Both the position numbers and the translations under genes were made by a program. Positions 1 through 9,447 of a DNA stretch of 64,000 bases are shown one piece after another. Origin of the DNA: Meira nashicola (Eukaryota > Basidiomycota > Exobasidiomycetes > Exobasidiales > Brachybasidiaceae); NCBI GenBank assembly GCA_001600355.1, contig BCJU01000003.1, positions 1,926,519-1,990,518 of the forward strand, read 5' to 3'. Numbering within the stretch: position 1 is the first letter of the stretch; each line of letters starts with the position of its first letter. Below the pieces are notes generated by a model. That model did not search any database. It saw only the letters and a program-made list of their open reading frames with translations, and was not told the origin of the DNA.

Positions 1-3000
1 GGACCTGTTCCTAAAACAGCAGAAGAACGTGAAAAGTATTGGAAGAATAGTCAATTATATGCAAACTTGTTAAACGAGATTACCAACTATAATCAATTGG
101 TTCAACAAAGCGAAAAAGAAGAAGCACAAAAATTACAACGTGTCTCGGCAGGTAATAAAAATTCTGGTGTAAACAAGAAATCTCCTTATACGGTAAGCTT
201 TTGGGAACAAATCAAGGCATGCATTTGGCGTCAATTATTGATCAGATGGGGTAGTAGACATGATATGCAAATTAAATTGTTCACAATCATTTCGGTCAGT
301 TTAATTATTAGTGCTTTATTCTACGGTCAAGGTTATGATTCAACCGGTGTTTTCACAAGAGGTGGTGTAATCTTGTTCATGTGTTTATTTAACGGTTGGT
401 TACAATTATCCGAAGGTTTCGAAGCAGTTGCTGGTCGTCCAATGTTAATGCGTCATCGTCAATTCGCTTTCCATCGTCCTTCTGCAGTAATAGTTGCACG
501 TGCAATCGTTGATATTCCATTTTTGATGGTTCAATGCTTTTTATCTTTGATCATCATCTGGGGTATAGCTGATTTACGTAGAACGGCAGGTGCTTTCTTT
601 ATTTATTACGTTTACGTTTTCTTTGCTGCTTATAATTTAACAGCATTATATCGTATGATTGCAGCATTTTCCCCTGGTTTCAACGAAGCAATCCGATTCA
701 GTGTTTTAGCGCTCAACGTTATCATCATCTTTGTTGGTTATATTATTCGTAGACCACAAATGAATTGGCTAATTTGGCTCTCATATTCAAACGGTATCAG
801 TTATGCATTCGAAGGTATGTTGGTCAACGAGATTGCATACGATATTCCTTGTCTACCTCAATCAATCGTTCCTTTCAACGAAATTCGTGATGTTGCTTAT
901 CAAACTTGTGCTTTAACAGGATCAAAACCAGGATCGGTTGTTGTTACTGCAGCAGATTATTTAGGTACAACATTTGGATATAAACGTCATCATGTTTCAT
1001 ATGATTGGGCAGTTCTTTTGGCATTTTCGATTTTATATTTGATTCCAACCGTTTTAGCCAGTGAATTGATCAATTGGGGTGGATCGGGTGGTGGTGTAAC
1101 AGTTTATGCAAACACACCAGATGCTCGTCGTAGAATTAAAGGTGAACAAGTCGCTGCTTCTCCTAAAAATAATGATTTAGAATCAGGAGGTCAAGGTGAT
1201 TCAACAAGAGCTCCAAGTAGAGAAGATTCTGAAGCAAAAGGCGTTAATGCAACTAAAGAACTTTCAAAAGAAGCAATGGAATCTCGTGCAATCTTTACAT
1301 GGAAAGATATCAATTTAGCATTACCTAACGGACGTAAACTTTTGCAACACGTTGATGGTTGGGTTAAACCTGGTGAATTGACTGCATTGATGGGTGCTTC
1401 AGGTGCTGGAAAGACGACTTTGATGAGCGCTTTATCAGATCGTGGAGTAGCAGGAATAGTTACGGGTGAACGTATGATTGATGGTAAACCTTTAGATCAA
1501 GGATTCCAAAAAGGTACAGGGTTAGTCTTGCAAGCTGATATTCATTTAGCAACTTCTACCGTTCGTGAAGCATTCCAATTCTCTGCTCGATTACGTCAAC
1601 CTGCTGAAGTTTCAGATGAAGAAAAGATGAAAACGGTTGAACATGTTTTGGATGTTTTAGAATTAAGACCTTTACAAGATGCTTTGATCGGTGTTCCAGG
1701 TGCAGGATTAGGTGTAGAACGTAGAAAACGTGTTACGATTGGTGTCGAATTGGTTGCCAAACCTGATCTTTTGCTTTTCCTTGATGAACCTACTTCTGGT
1801 TTAGATTCTGCAGGTGCATCTTCAATCGTACGTTTATTACGTAAACTTGCACAAGAAGGTCAAGCAATTTTATGTACGATTCATCAACCTTCTTCACTCT
1901 TATTTGAAGCGTTTGATAATGCTCTTTTACTCAAACCTGGAGGTGAAACTGCATATTTCGGTCAAATTGGTAAAGAACGTGGTCATGGATCAGAACTAAT
2001 TCGTGATTATTTCGAACGTAATGGTGCACCTGCTTGTCCACCTGAAGAGAATGCAGCCGAATACATTCTTGAAGTTGTAAGTGGAGGAAAAGGAAAGAAG
2101 TTTGATTGGGGAAATGTTTGGCGTCAATCAGCCGAATCAAAACATGTACGTCAACACGTTGATCAAATTAATCAAGAACGTAAAGGTAAACCTGCTCGAT
2201 CTGATCCACGTGCGGTTTCAAAATATTCTGCCAACATTATCACTCAATTAAGAGAAGTTACTCTTCGTCAAATTCGTGATGCTTGGCGTGATTCAAGTTT
2301 CTCTTATGGTGTCTTATTCTCAAACTTTGTTACTGGTTTGGTTGCCGGTGGAAGTTTCGCTCATCTTGGTACATCACCTACTGCTCTTCAAAATCGTGTT
2401 TTCATCACATTCTTGGTTCTTCTAAACACACCAGCTATGGTTAATACGGTATTGAGCAAATTCTTTATGATCAGAATGCTGTTCGAAGTTCGAGAGAATC
2501 AATCAAAAGTTTACGCATGGTATGCGCTGGTTTTCTCATTTATTGTGATTTCCGTGCCTATCGCGCTGGTATGCTCAGTTTTATTCTTTTTACCTTCTTA
2601 CTTTATTCCATTTTACGCTCAACCTTCTTGGTCAGCAGGATTCTTTTATCTCAACGTTATCACGATGCAATTTTGGATGTTCTTATTTGCATTTATGCTT
2701 TCTGCTTCTTGTCCAACTCCAGTCACGGCTGCAAACTTATTGCCTTTCATTCTTCCGATCTTGTTCATCGGTTCAGGTATCATCGTTCCACAATCACAAA
2801 TGCCACAACCTTTCCATTCTTTCGTCTATTATGTTAATCCGGTTGCATATTACGTAAAAGGTCAAATTGCAACTGTTTTACATAATCAACCTGTTGTATG
2901 CGGAGAAGAAGATTTGTATAGGTTCAATCCACCACCAAATCAAACTTGTTCTGCTTATGCAGGCGCGTGGGCACAATCTAGCGGTGGTTACTTGGTAAAC

Positions 3001-3273
3001 GGAGATGCAACATCAAATTGCGGATTCTGTCAATTTACCGTTGGTGATCAATTTGCCGCAAGCGTTAGTTCAGAATACAGTTTCAGATGGCAAAATTATG
3101 GTATCCTTTTAGGATTCACAATTTTTGAAGTATTTTTGGCATTCTTCTGTTATTGGTATTTCAGTATTCGTCATTATGGTTTAGGAACAGGTTATATTAC
3201 TGGACCTGCAACAAAACTCGTAAAGATGATCTTTAGTCCTTTGACAAATCGTGGCAAAAAGACAAGCAATTAA
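1..3273 (+). CDS. PDR-type (ABCG) full-size ABC transporter, C-terminal part (5' end outside window)
   Basis: Plasma-membrane drug or lipid efflux pump of the fungal pleiotropic drug resistance family. The reading frame is open from base 1, so the first nucleotide-binding domain lies outside the window; about 1,090 residues are visible. In order they show the first membrane domain (about residues 80-360), a linker, the second nucleotide-binding domain with Walker A GASGAGKT (near 1393), the signature region VERRKRVTIG, Walker B LLLFLDEP with SGLD, and the switch His in TIHQPS, then the second membrane domain with a Cys-containing extracellular loop (about 2890-3040). NBD-after-TMD order and GASGAGKT are typical of the second half of PDR proteins. 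Substrate cannot be told. The stop is TAA at 3271. Confidence 0.95.
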   Translation, partial: GPVPKTAEEREKYWKNSQLYANLLNEITNYNQLVQQSEKEEAQKLQRVSAGNKNSGVNKKSPYTVSFWEQIKACIWRQLLIRWGSRHDMQIKLFTIISVSLIISALFYGQGYDSTGVFTRGGVILFMCLFNGWLQLSEGFEAVAGRPMLMRHRQFAFHRPSAVIVARAIVDIPFLMVQCFLSLIIIWGIADLRRTAGAFFIYYVYVFFAAYNLTALYRMIAAFSPGFNEAIRFSVLALNVIIIFVGYIIRRPQMNWLIWLSYSNGISYAFEGMLVNEIAYDIPCLPQSIVPFNEIRDVAYQTCALTGSKPGSVVVTAADYLGTTFGYKRHHVSYDWAVLLAFSILYLIPTVLASELINWGGSGGGVTVYANTPDARRRIKGEQVAASPKNNDLESGGQGDSTRAPSREDSEAKGVNATKELSKEAMESRAIFTWKDINLALPNGRKLLQHVDGWVKPGELTALMGASGAGKTTLMSALSDRGVAGIVTGERMIDGKPLDQGFQKGTGLVLQADIHLATSTVREAFQFSARLRQPAEVSDEEKMKTVEHVLDVLELRPLQDALIGVPGAGLGVERRKRVTIGVELVAKPDLLLFLDEPTSGLDSAGASSIVRLLRKLAQEGQAILCTIHQPSSLLFEAFDNALLLKPGGETAYFGQIGKERGHGSELIRDYFERNGAPACPPEENAAEYILEVVSGGKGKKFDWGNVWRQSAESKHVRQHVDQINQERKGKPARSDPRAVSKYSANIITQLREVTLRQIRDAWRDSSFSYGVLFSNFVTGLVAGGSFAHLGTSPTALQNRVFITFLVLLNTPAMVNTVLSKFFMIRMLFEVRENQSKVYAWYALVFSFIVISVPIALVCSVLFFLPSYFIPFYAQPSWSAGFFYLNVITMQFWMFLFAFMLSASCPTPVTAANLLPFILPILFIGSGIIVPQSQMPQPFHSFVYYVNPVAYYVKGQIATVLHNQPVVCGEEDLYRFNPPPNQTCSAYAGAWAQSSGGYLVNGDATSNCGFCQFTVGDQFAASVSSEYSFRWQNYGILLGFTIFEVFLAFFCYWYFSIRHYGLGTGYITGPATKLVKMIFSPLTNRGKKTSN

Positions 3274-3494
3274 AAATTTATCATCTCTTTTCATCTTACT
3301 ACTACTATACATAGACTTTCGAATTCTCTTATTGACTTTTATCCTGTGTTAATATTTTACTATATCAACGAGTAGATCTTTTCTCAATATTAATGAATGC
3401 TTGCATATAGACCATATTGCTTCTTGCTATCTACGATGTAAGACGACAGAATGGAATCGATCGTTTACAGAAGAATCAATATTTAATTCTGATC

Positions 3495-3529
3495 CAGTTA
3501 GGGTTAGGATTATATCCTAACCCTAACTG
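3495..3529. repeat. Perfect 16-bp inverted repeat of telomere-type TTAGGG units
   Basis: The left arm CAGTTAGGGTTAGGAT is followed by the spacer TAT and an exact reverse-complement right arm. Each arm holds about one and a half TTAGGG units, with the G-rich strand reading toward the centre. This is the orientation expected of two chromosome ends joined end to end. It can also fold as a hairpin in RNA or DNA. Confidence 0.9.
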
Positions 3530-3689
3530 ATTCAAGCCACAAACACTCAATCGGGATATTCCATATCCATTAATTGTCATCTGCACTTCTTCTACTCCAA
3601 CACACGTGAGGAGGACATCTTCTTCTTTTTCTTCTCGAAGATCGTCACTAAAAGCTTAGTAATCATCCTAGCGCTAGTAGAGAGCGAAA

Positions 3690-3805
3690 ATTGCGCAATC
3701 TTTTTTCAAATCACGCAATTGGTTTTTGAGCGCGTCAAGGGCGCCTGTTCCGGATTTAAGGCGTGCTTTATCTTAGAAATTGCGTGCTTTGAAGAAGAAA
3801 TTGCG
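3690..3805. promoter_or_regulatory. Cluster of four ATTGCG/CGCAAT motifs upstream of the dioxygenase gene
   Basis: A palindrome ATTGCGCAAT lies at 3690-3699, then CGCAAT at 3714-3719 and ATTGCG at 3779-3784 and 3800-3805. GCGTGCTTT also occurs twice (3761 and 3782). The cluster is 500-620 bp upstream of the start at 4309. A palindrome of this form is the type of site bound by bZIP dimers; any regulatory role is inference. Confidence 0.35.
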
Positions 3806-4308
3806 AATTTCTTGTTGTTTATGTTGACTACAGTGACCATCATGAATCCGGGCGCTTAAAGGTACTGTTATGATAGCGTAAATTTATGGCTTATTGGGTC
3901 AGATGTTGTCATACTCGCTTCTCTTTTCGAACATAATGAAGAATGACCATAGCCAGGGCTTGTAAGTGGAGAGCGAACCTTGGCTGGGTTTGTACAAGCA
4001 CATACATGTATGCGTACGGCTTTAAGCCATTCCCCGTCAGGATTGCGTGACCAGGACCCCTTCATACACTAACGCATCCCATAAACAGGCGGCTTGGAAT
4101 GAAAGATTTGATCAGCAGCATAGTATGACTGACTGTATGCGGAAGATTTGAATCATCTGATTGAGGAGGAGATGGAGTGCATTCGTTCCCCGGATGGCCG
4201 CTTTGAAAAATGCATCTTTCTTGATCATTAACAAACTTTCTTCTTGACCATAACATATTCGATAATAAAGCAGCAATCATTATCATCATCGTTAACTTTT
4301 GAATAACA

Positions 4309-5589
4309 ATGATTGCCTCTACATCAGCTTTGCGACTTTCACGGTCAGCATTATCGACCTCTGCTCGTTCATCAAACGTTGCATTACGTTCAACGAGATT
4401 CATTTCTACTACAAAATCATCTTCTGCAATCGTTGAATCAGGAGTATCACACGGTCACAAATCACAACAACCAGCATATGTACCTTCAACTCATCATCAG
4501 CCACCAACACATCAATTCGCAAAACAAGAAAAGTTATCTCAACAACCTTTCATCTCTGATGCTTTACGTACTTTCTCAAATTTTGATACAACTCCAGCTA
4601 CAGGAACTGAATTTCGTTCAGTTTCAACGGATGGCAAACCTGTGCTAAGTATTCAAGAAGTTATGCAAGATGCTGAGAAAGTTCGTGCATTGGCACATTT
4701 GATCGCTGAACGTGGTGTTGTTTTCTTCCGTGCTGGTGAAATCAGTGCAAAAGAACAACGTGATTTGGTTGATGCTTTGGGAAAATCAACTCATAAGCCT
4801 GCTACAAGTACACTTCACGTTCATCCTTTGAGCAACGAAGGACAAGAACATGGTGATGAAATCGCAGTTATTAGTAACCATTTCGATTTCCACAAAGATG
4901 CAAAACGTGATGGTGATTCAATTCTCAATTTGAAACCTGGAGATGTTTTATCAAGACCATTACAAAAGAATTTATGGCATACAGATATCACTTTTGAACC
5001 CGTTCCAAGTGATTATGCTTGCTTGTCCATTCGTACTTTCCCTCGTGAAGGAGGTGGTGACACACTTTGGGCATCCGCATACGAAGCTTATGATCGTTTG
5101 AGTCCTGCTTACCAACGTTTCTTAGAAGGCATGACAGCTACACATACAGGTCAATACTTTATTGATATTGCAAGAAAATACAATCTCAACTTCCGTCAAC
5201 AGAGAGGATCACCCGACAATACTGGAGACTCTTTATCAGCTATTCACCCTGTCATTCGTACAAATCCAGTAACAGGATGGAAAGGATTATTCGTTAACAA
5301 AGAATTCACAAAACGTATCAATCAACTTACACCTGATGAAAGTGAAAATGTTTTAAATTATCTATTCGAACATATTTCTGCAAATCATGATTTACATACA
5401 AGATTCCGTTGGGAACCAAACAGTTTGGCCATTTGGGATAACAGATCTTCCTTGCATGCTGCAACATATGATTTAGATGGTGCAACACGTGAAGGAACAA
5501 GAGCATGCAGCGTTGGCGAACGTCCTTATTTCGATGCAAACAGTGTTAGTCGAAGAACTGCTTTGGCTGCTGCCGGACGTCAACAATAG
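4309..5589 (+). CDS. TauD/TfdA-family Fe(II)/2-oxoglutarate-dependent dioxygenase
   Basis: A 426-residue enzyme of the TauD fold, which hydroxylates a substrate (sulfonates, taurine or related acids in characterised members) while decarboxylating 2-oxoglutarate. The iron-binding HxD is seen as WHTD (His224, Asp226) and the distal His in SSLHAATYD (His383), followed by an Arg-rich stretch that should bind the 2-oxoglutarate carboxylate. The first 45 residues are rich in Ser, Arg and Ala and nearly lack acidic residues, which suggests a mitochondrial presequence. The ATG at 4309 is in good context (AACA before it). The substrate cannot be named; fungal JLP1-type sulfonate dioxygenases are the closest described group. 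Confidence 0.88.
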   Translation: MIASTSALRLSRSALSTSARSSNVALRSTRFISTTKSSSAIVESGVSHGHKSQQPAYVPSTHHQPPTHQFAKQEKLSQQPFISDALRTFSNFDTTPATGTEFRSVSTDGKPVLSIQEVMQDAEKVRALAHLIAERGVVFFRAGEISAKEQRDLVDALGKSTHKPATSTLHVHPLSNEGQEHGDEIAVISNHFDFHKDAKRDGDSILNLKPGDVLSRPLQKNLWHTDITFEPVPSDYACLSIRTFPREGGGDTLWASAYEAYDRLSPAYQRFLEGMTATHTGQYFIDIARKYNLNFRQQRGSPDNTGDSLSAIHPVIRTNPVTGWKGLFVNKEFTKRINQLTPDESENVLNYLFEHISANHDLHTRFRWEPNSLAIWDNRSSLHAATYDLDGATREGTRACSVGERPYFDANSVSRRTALAAAGRQQ

Positions 5590-5702
5590 AAACTTTATAG
5601 AATATCTACAAAAAGAACAATTGCTCCCGTTTAATGATCACGACCCCATGTAATGAATATAACCTGCCATCTGTTTTATTAGCCATTCCAATAATATCAT
5701 GT

Positions 5703-6284
5703 CTACTGCAATTTCGCTAGCCATTCTTTCCACGGTAGAATTCTGACTCCTTTTTGCTTTAATTCTTCCTCTACTGTGTTTTTGATTTGATCTAGAGTTT
5801 GTGTGGAATAAGGATATGTGGAATGAACACCAGATAAGAGTGTGATATGTTGAAAGCCACCATTAATGGCTCCCAAAGTAGTAGAGCGAACACAATAATC
5901 GGATTGAAGTCCAGACATTACTAGATGTTCGATTCCTTCTCGGTTTAATCGATCTATCAGATCTGGATTAGATTCAAATGTATCCCTAACATCTTTACTG
6001 ATATACCAATCACCTTCTTCTTCCTTTGGCTTGAATACCAATTCCCATGTAGATTTACCTTTTGCTAAAGGATCTTTTGGATTACGATCATTATGTTGAA
6101 CGAAGATCAATTGTACTTTTTGTGAAGTTACTGATTGATTATGATTATAATCTCGAACGCCTTTGATTAAGCTATTCAAAGCTTCTCGTATTGCTTCAGC
6201 ATCAGGTACTTCACTGTCGGCCTTTTCAGCTAGATCGACTTGAACGTCAATGATAAACAGTGCGGTCTTAAATGTGGGTGACAT
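5703..6284 (-). CDS. Isochorismatase-like cysteine hydrolase
   Basis: A 193-residue protein, a usual length for the isochorismatase/nicotinamidase superfamily. The family's catalytic triad is visible: Asp13 in FIIDVQVD, Lys97 in YISKDVR and nucleophile Cys131 in SDYCVRST. The Ser-Asp-Tyr-Cys-Val-Arg context resembles the bacterial isochorismatase-like hydrolases rather than the nicotinamidase zinc-site layout, so deamidation of nicotinamide is less likely. The substrate is unknown. It converges with the dioxygenase gene (114 bp between stops). The start is the only Met near the conserved strand. No signal peptide or targeting tail is seen, so it is probably cytosolic. Confidence 0.85.
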   Translation of the reverse strand: MSPTFKTALFIIDVQVDLAEKADSEVPDAEAIREALNSLIKGVRDYNHNQSVTSQKVQLIFVQHNDRNPKDPLAKGKSTWELVFKPKEEEGDWYISKDVRDTFESNPDLIDRLNREGIEHLVMSGLQSDYCVRSTTLGAINGGFQHITLLSGVHSTYPYSTQTLDQIKNTVEEELKQKGVRILPWKEWLAKLQ

Positions 6285-6665
6285 TATAGAAAGATGACAG
6301 TCAAGAGAAAACTAAAAGACACTACCTTAAATGACGCATTTATGACTCAGATAAGCTTAAAATGTTGAAGCGTGCACTGTAATTCGAGCAATCAGCCATC
6401 AATGCACTTCTGGAAATCAGGCATGGATCTTTCTCTTTTTCGTTTCACAATACTTGATCTAGCAATTATGTGCATTTATCGTTCCCTCGATACCGTTAAG
6501 CATGCACTGATCTGTAGAGACTCGTAAGGTAAGACCCTCAATGCAAAAACTTTCCAGAACACTCTCAGCAACAGACAATCCTAAAAATTCAGATTATGTA
6601 TTGAAGCAACCAAAGTTACATCCCAAACCAAAGTTCTTCCGTTTCACTTTTAATCAACTGTTTGA
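6285..6665. other. Intergenic region, no gene seen
   Basis: A 381-bp spacer between the start of the isochorismatase-like gene and the 3' end of the complex I subunit gene, both on the minus strand. It must hold the promoter of the former. I see no further feature. Confidence 0.6.
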
Positions 6666-7395
6666 TCATTCTTCTGAGGCAGCTGGTTTCTTCTCCTACA
6701 AAGAGAAAGTGGGGATCATATCGTCAGTCACTCTCCTAACACACTACGTCGCATTACAATCCCTCGTACTCACCTTGAAGAAGCTATTCCGCCTCCTTTC
6801 ACGTTCTGCTCGCCATCCTACTTCACCTGGTGTGGTTGAGTTATCGGAATTGTCTCCTTTTGCGGCATCAACCAAAGCAGCAGAGTATGGACCTGTTAAT
6901 GAACGACCTGCAGCGCCGAATGTACCGACAACAGCAGCCAAACCCGCACAAGATCCAAACATTGTAGGGATTGAACCGACTACAAAAAAAAAGAGAATAA
7001 AGGAAGATTGAGTCAGAATGTGTGACGGCACATATATAGGGTTTTGGAAAAAAGAAAAACTCACCACTAGCACCAATAACTAATCCGGAAGCACATGCAC
7101 CTACTGCACTATTGACAGAATCATCTCTATGACGTAAATTGCTAACAAAAGATTCCGTTACACCATAAGCAGCACCAATAGCGGCAAAAAGACCGATTGA
7201 ACTTCCTGTTCTTGTAAAAATTCCCATTGCACCATGTTTATGAGTTGCTAAACTATTTTGAACAGCAGAAACGAATAAACCAAATGCACCTGATTGTATT
7301 GCACCTTTAAAACCATTATTTAATGCAGATTTTTCATGATAAGCTTCTAATGGGCCGGCTTTTGCACCTGCTACTGCAGATGCTTCTGTTGACAT
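6666..7395 (-). CDS. Mitochondrial complex I accessory subunit, Tim17-like (NDUFA11/B14.7 type), three exons
   Basis: Exons read on the minus strand: 7395-7065, 6979-6774 and 6695-6666, with introns of 85 nt (7064-6980, GTGAGT...TTGTAG) and 78 nt (6773-6696, GTGAGT...TTGTAG). Joining them gives 188 residues in one frame, ending in a short Lys/Glu tail. The protein has four Gly/Ala-rich membrane stretches of the Tim17/22/23 type, such as SGAFGLFVSAVQNSL and GSSIGLFAAIGAAYGV. This matches the fungal complex I 21-kDa B14.7 subunit of the inner membrane. Other members of the Tim17 superfamily are possible, but the extra hydrophilic N-terminus and overall length fit this subunit best. Its presence implies the organism retains respiratory complex I. 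An open frame on the other strand across introns and exons (6541-7011) is a by-product. Confidence 0.8.
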
Positions 7396-7825
7396 CTTTC
7401 GTGTGGATTATAAATTTGTATCTTCTGCCGAGTATGATGGGTAAAGTTTTGTGCTTCTTCTTCACCCTTGTTGTCTTATTCTATATGACCCTACTCCTGC
7501 TTATTTATGTGATCGTTCTATAATCGCGATGGAGGAAATGAGAAGATGAGAATCTTGTTGATAGTCTACATACGAATTGCAATTGTAGGTATTGCAGACT
7601 GTGCTGGTGCCTTTAAACAGAATATTCGCAGATCCAGCCAAACGTTTAGCGCGTAGTATGAGTGCAGAAAGACACGCCCGCCTATAATCGGAAGTCCAAT
7701 GCAAATCAAAAGGCACAGACAATCACGTGTATTAATCCCATCAACCTCGTTCACAGACATCTTACACTCAACCACAACCACGACTACATGATGATTAATA
7801 TACATTGAACAAAATTCTATTTGAA
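7396..7825. other. Intergenic region, no gene seen
   Basis: A 430-bp spacer between the complex I subunit start and the stop of the Rpc5 gene, both on minus. Short frames on both strands lack any recognisable feature. The promoter of the complex I gene must lie here. Confidence 0.5.
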
Positions 7826-9205
7826 TCACATTTTGAGATATTCTCTCGGTTTGGTTTTGCATTGCAATCTAGTCGTTTTATCAACAGCGAATAAATGACT
7901 GTCAAACGTCTTTCTTGCTTCATCTGACCTTTCGTCCATCTTCCAATCAAGTGAAATCCATCTTTCACTTTCAGCTTCTCTTTCAGCTTGCATGAGATAA
8001 TCACGACTATCTCCTCCAGCCCCACCTCCGCCACCACCACCTCCTCCTGGTCCACCATTTGCACCTTGTCTAGTACCAGATGAAGAACTACCATCATTAC
8101 GAATACTAACATTCAAACTTTGAGTTTTTCTAGCTTTTTGTGCTGATGCTCCATTCGGTCGTGCTTCTTCATCATCATCTTCTTCCGCTCGATTTTGTTC
8201 TTCTGCAGCTTTATCTTGTTGTCTCTTCAATGCTTCTAAAGCATCAATATAATGCATCGAAGGTCGTAATTGATGAACACTATCGACCGGAGTCAAGTGT
8301 ACAGCTTTATCACGAATAACGCCAAGCATATACTTTGTTTGATGAGGCATCAATAAACTTTCCAGCCTGGTTCTTTCCAATTTCTTTCGATTTGCAAAAT
8401 CTGCCGAGGGTGACGAAAAAGATTGATAACCACCAAATTCACTCTTGACACGCTTTTCACCTCCTTTAATTGCCGAAGAAGGTGTATTGGCACCTTTAGG
8501 TCCGGGTCCAATCGGTCCTGCAGCGGCCGCACCTTCACCAAACTCTTCTCCTCGATCTGTGTTATACACTCCAGGACGAAGATCAAGAGGAAGCTCAATC
8601 TCTACTCTCTTTGCATTTGGTCTAGTACGCATAGCAGCTTGTAATCCTCTCTCACGAGCACTTTGTGGGAACGGTAGCGGACGACCTTTTGGGTAAGTTG
8701 GATATTGAAAGACTTGTAGAGTGGAAGAGGAAGGTAAAGAATTACTCATATAAACGGGTAAGGAAGCTAACAATTCACCAGATTGAGAGGACTTTACTGG
8801 CTCATCGCGAGAAAGTGTTGAGGAAATATCGTTCTTTTCTATCGAAGTGTCGGCTCCAATCGTCTCTTCTGATGTAGAAGCTACCTGTGGTTGCATTTCT
8901 CCTTCTAATTCGGTAGGTATATCCACTCGTTGTTCGCTGATGTCCAGCTTCTTATTATCTGATTGAGCAGCAGCAGCATCTTGCATATCTACATCTGTTG
9001 TTGTTGGGTTCGTAGAAGAATTATCCTTTGTTACACCTTCGGTCTCAGCCAAGCCAACGTCTACTTCCACACCTTCTACTTTGAGAGAGTCGCTCCCTTC
9101 ATCCATCAAAGCATCTTCACCGCCTCGAAAAAGATCATTGCTTCCACTTTTAGCATCTTCTATCTGTTGCAATTGAGAAGTTCTTGATGATCGACGAGGT
9201 GGCAT
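7826..9205 (-). CDS. RNA polymerase III subunit Rpc5/Rpc37
   Basis: A 459-residue nuclear protein of the Rpc5 (Sin-like) family, the Rpc37 subunit that pairs with Rpc53 in a TFIIF-like subcomplex used in Pol III initiation and termination. The family core is visible in two blocks: LPVYMSNSLPSSSTLQVFQYP through KRVEIELPLD (about residues 148-206) and the HLTPVDSVHQLRPSMHYIDA block (about residues 303-325). The N-terminal 140 residues are acidic and Ser/Thr-rich, and there is a run of Gly (about residue 383) near the C-terminus. The end is rich in charged residues and lacks further domains. The ATG at 9205 begins a short basic stretch PPRRSSR. The gene is divergent from the FSH1-like gene with a 242-bp shared promoter region. 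Confidence 0.82.
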   Translation of the reverse strand: MPPRRSSRTSQLQQIEDAKSGSNDLFRGGEDALMDEGSDSLKVEGVEVDVGLAETEGVTKDNSSTNPTTTDVDMQDAAAAQSDNKKLDISEQRVDIPTELEGEMQPQVASTSEETIGADTSIEKNDISSTLSRDEPVKSSQSGELLASLPVYMSNSLPSSSTLQVFQYPTYPKGRPLPFPQSARERGLQAAMRTRPNAKRVEIELPLDLRPGVYNTDRGEEFGEGAAAAGPIGPGPKGANTPSSAIKGGEKRVKSEFGGYQSFSSPSADFANRKKLERTRLESLLMPHQTKYMLGVIRDKAVHLTPVDSVHQLRPSMHYIDALEALKRQQDKAAEEQNRAEEDDDEEARPNGASAQKARKTQSLNVSIRNDGSSSSGTRQGANGGPGGGGGGGGGAGGDSRDYLMQAEREAESERWISLDWKMDERSDEARKTFDSHLFAVDKTTRLQCKTKPREYLKM

Positions 9206-9447
9206 ATTGGACTACTGGAATGGCAGTCGAGTTTGTAAGAAAAAAGGATGCAGCAATATGCAAAACTCATCAAACGCGCCTGGTCTGGAAATAAATTTTT
9301 GGAAGAATTAAAGCTTGTGCTTAATGCCGGTTTCCGAATATTCTTCTCTTGACATAAGCAAAGCATAGTGGCGCCTGATGTACCCCGCACATATGATTGA
9401 GTGACTTCCTCCTCATACTCTACCATACACATTAAATAGACAAGAAT
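9206..9447. promoter_or_regulatory. Divergent promoter region
   Basis: 242 bp between the oppositely oriented starts of the Rpc5 gene (minus) and the FSH1-like gene (plus). Both promoters must lie here. I do not recognise specific sites. Confidence 0.5.

Larger units (their letters stand above)
3274..4308. other. Intergenic region with telomere-like hairpin and ATTGCG cluster
   Basis: About 1 kb between two + genes. I see no convincing gene; short antisense frames at 3868-4403 have no recognisable features and run into the next gene. It holds a perfect hairpin of telomere-type repeats (3495-3529) and four copies of ATTGCG/CGCAAT between 3690 and 3805. Confidence 0.7.

Noticed and set aside
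4062..4403. 113-codon minus frame overlapping the dioxygenase start
   Set aside because: It overlaps the presequence of a well-supported gene and has no protein-like features.
6541..7011. A 156-codon + strand open frame beginning with ATG
   Set aside because: It runs antisense through exons 2 and 3 and both introns of the complex I subunit gene, whose joined exons give a proper family protein; the + frame has no features of its own.
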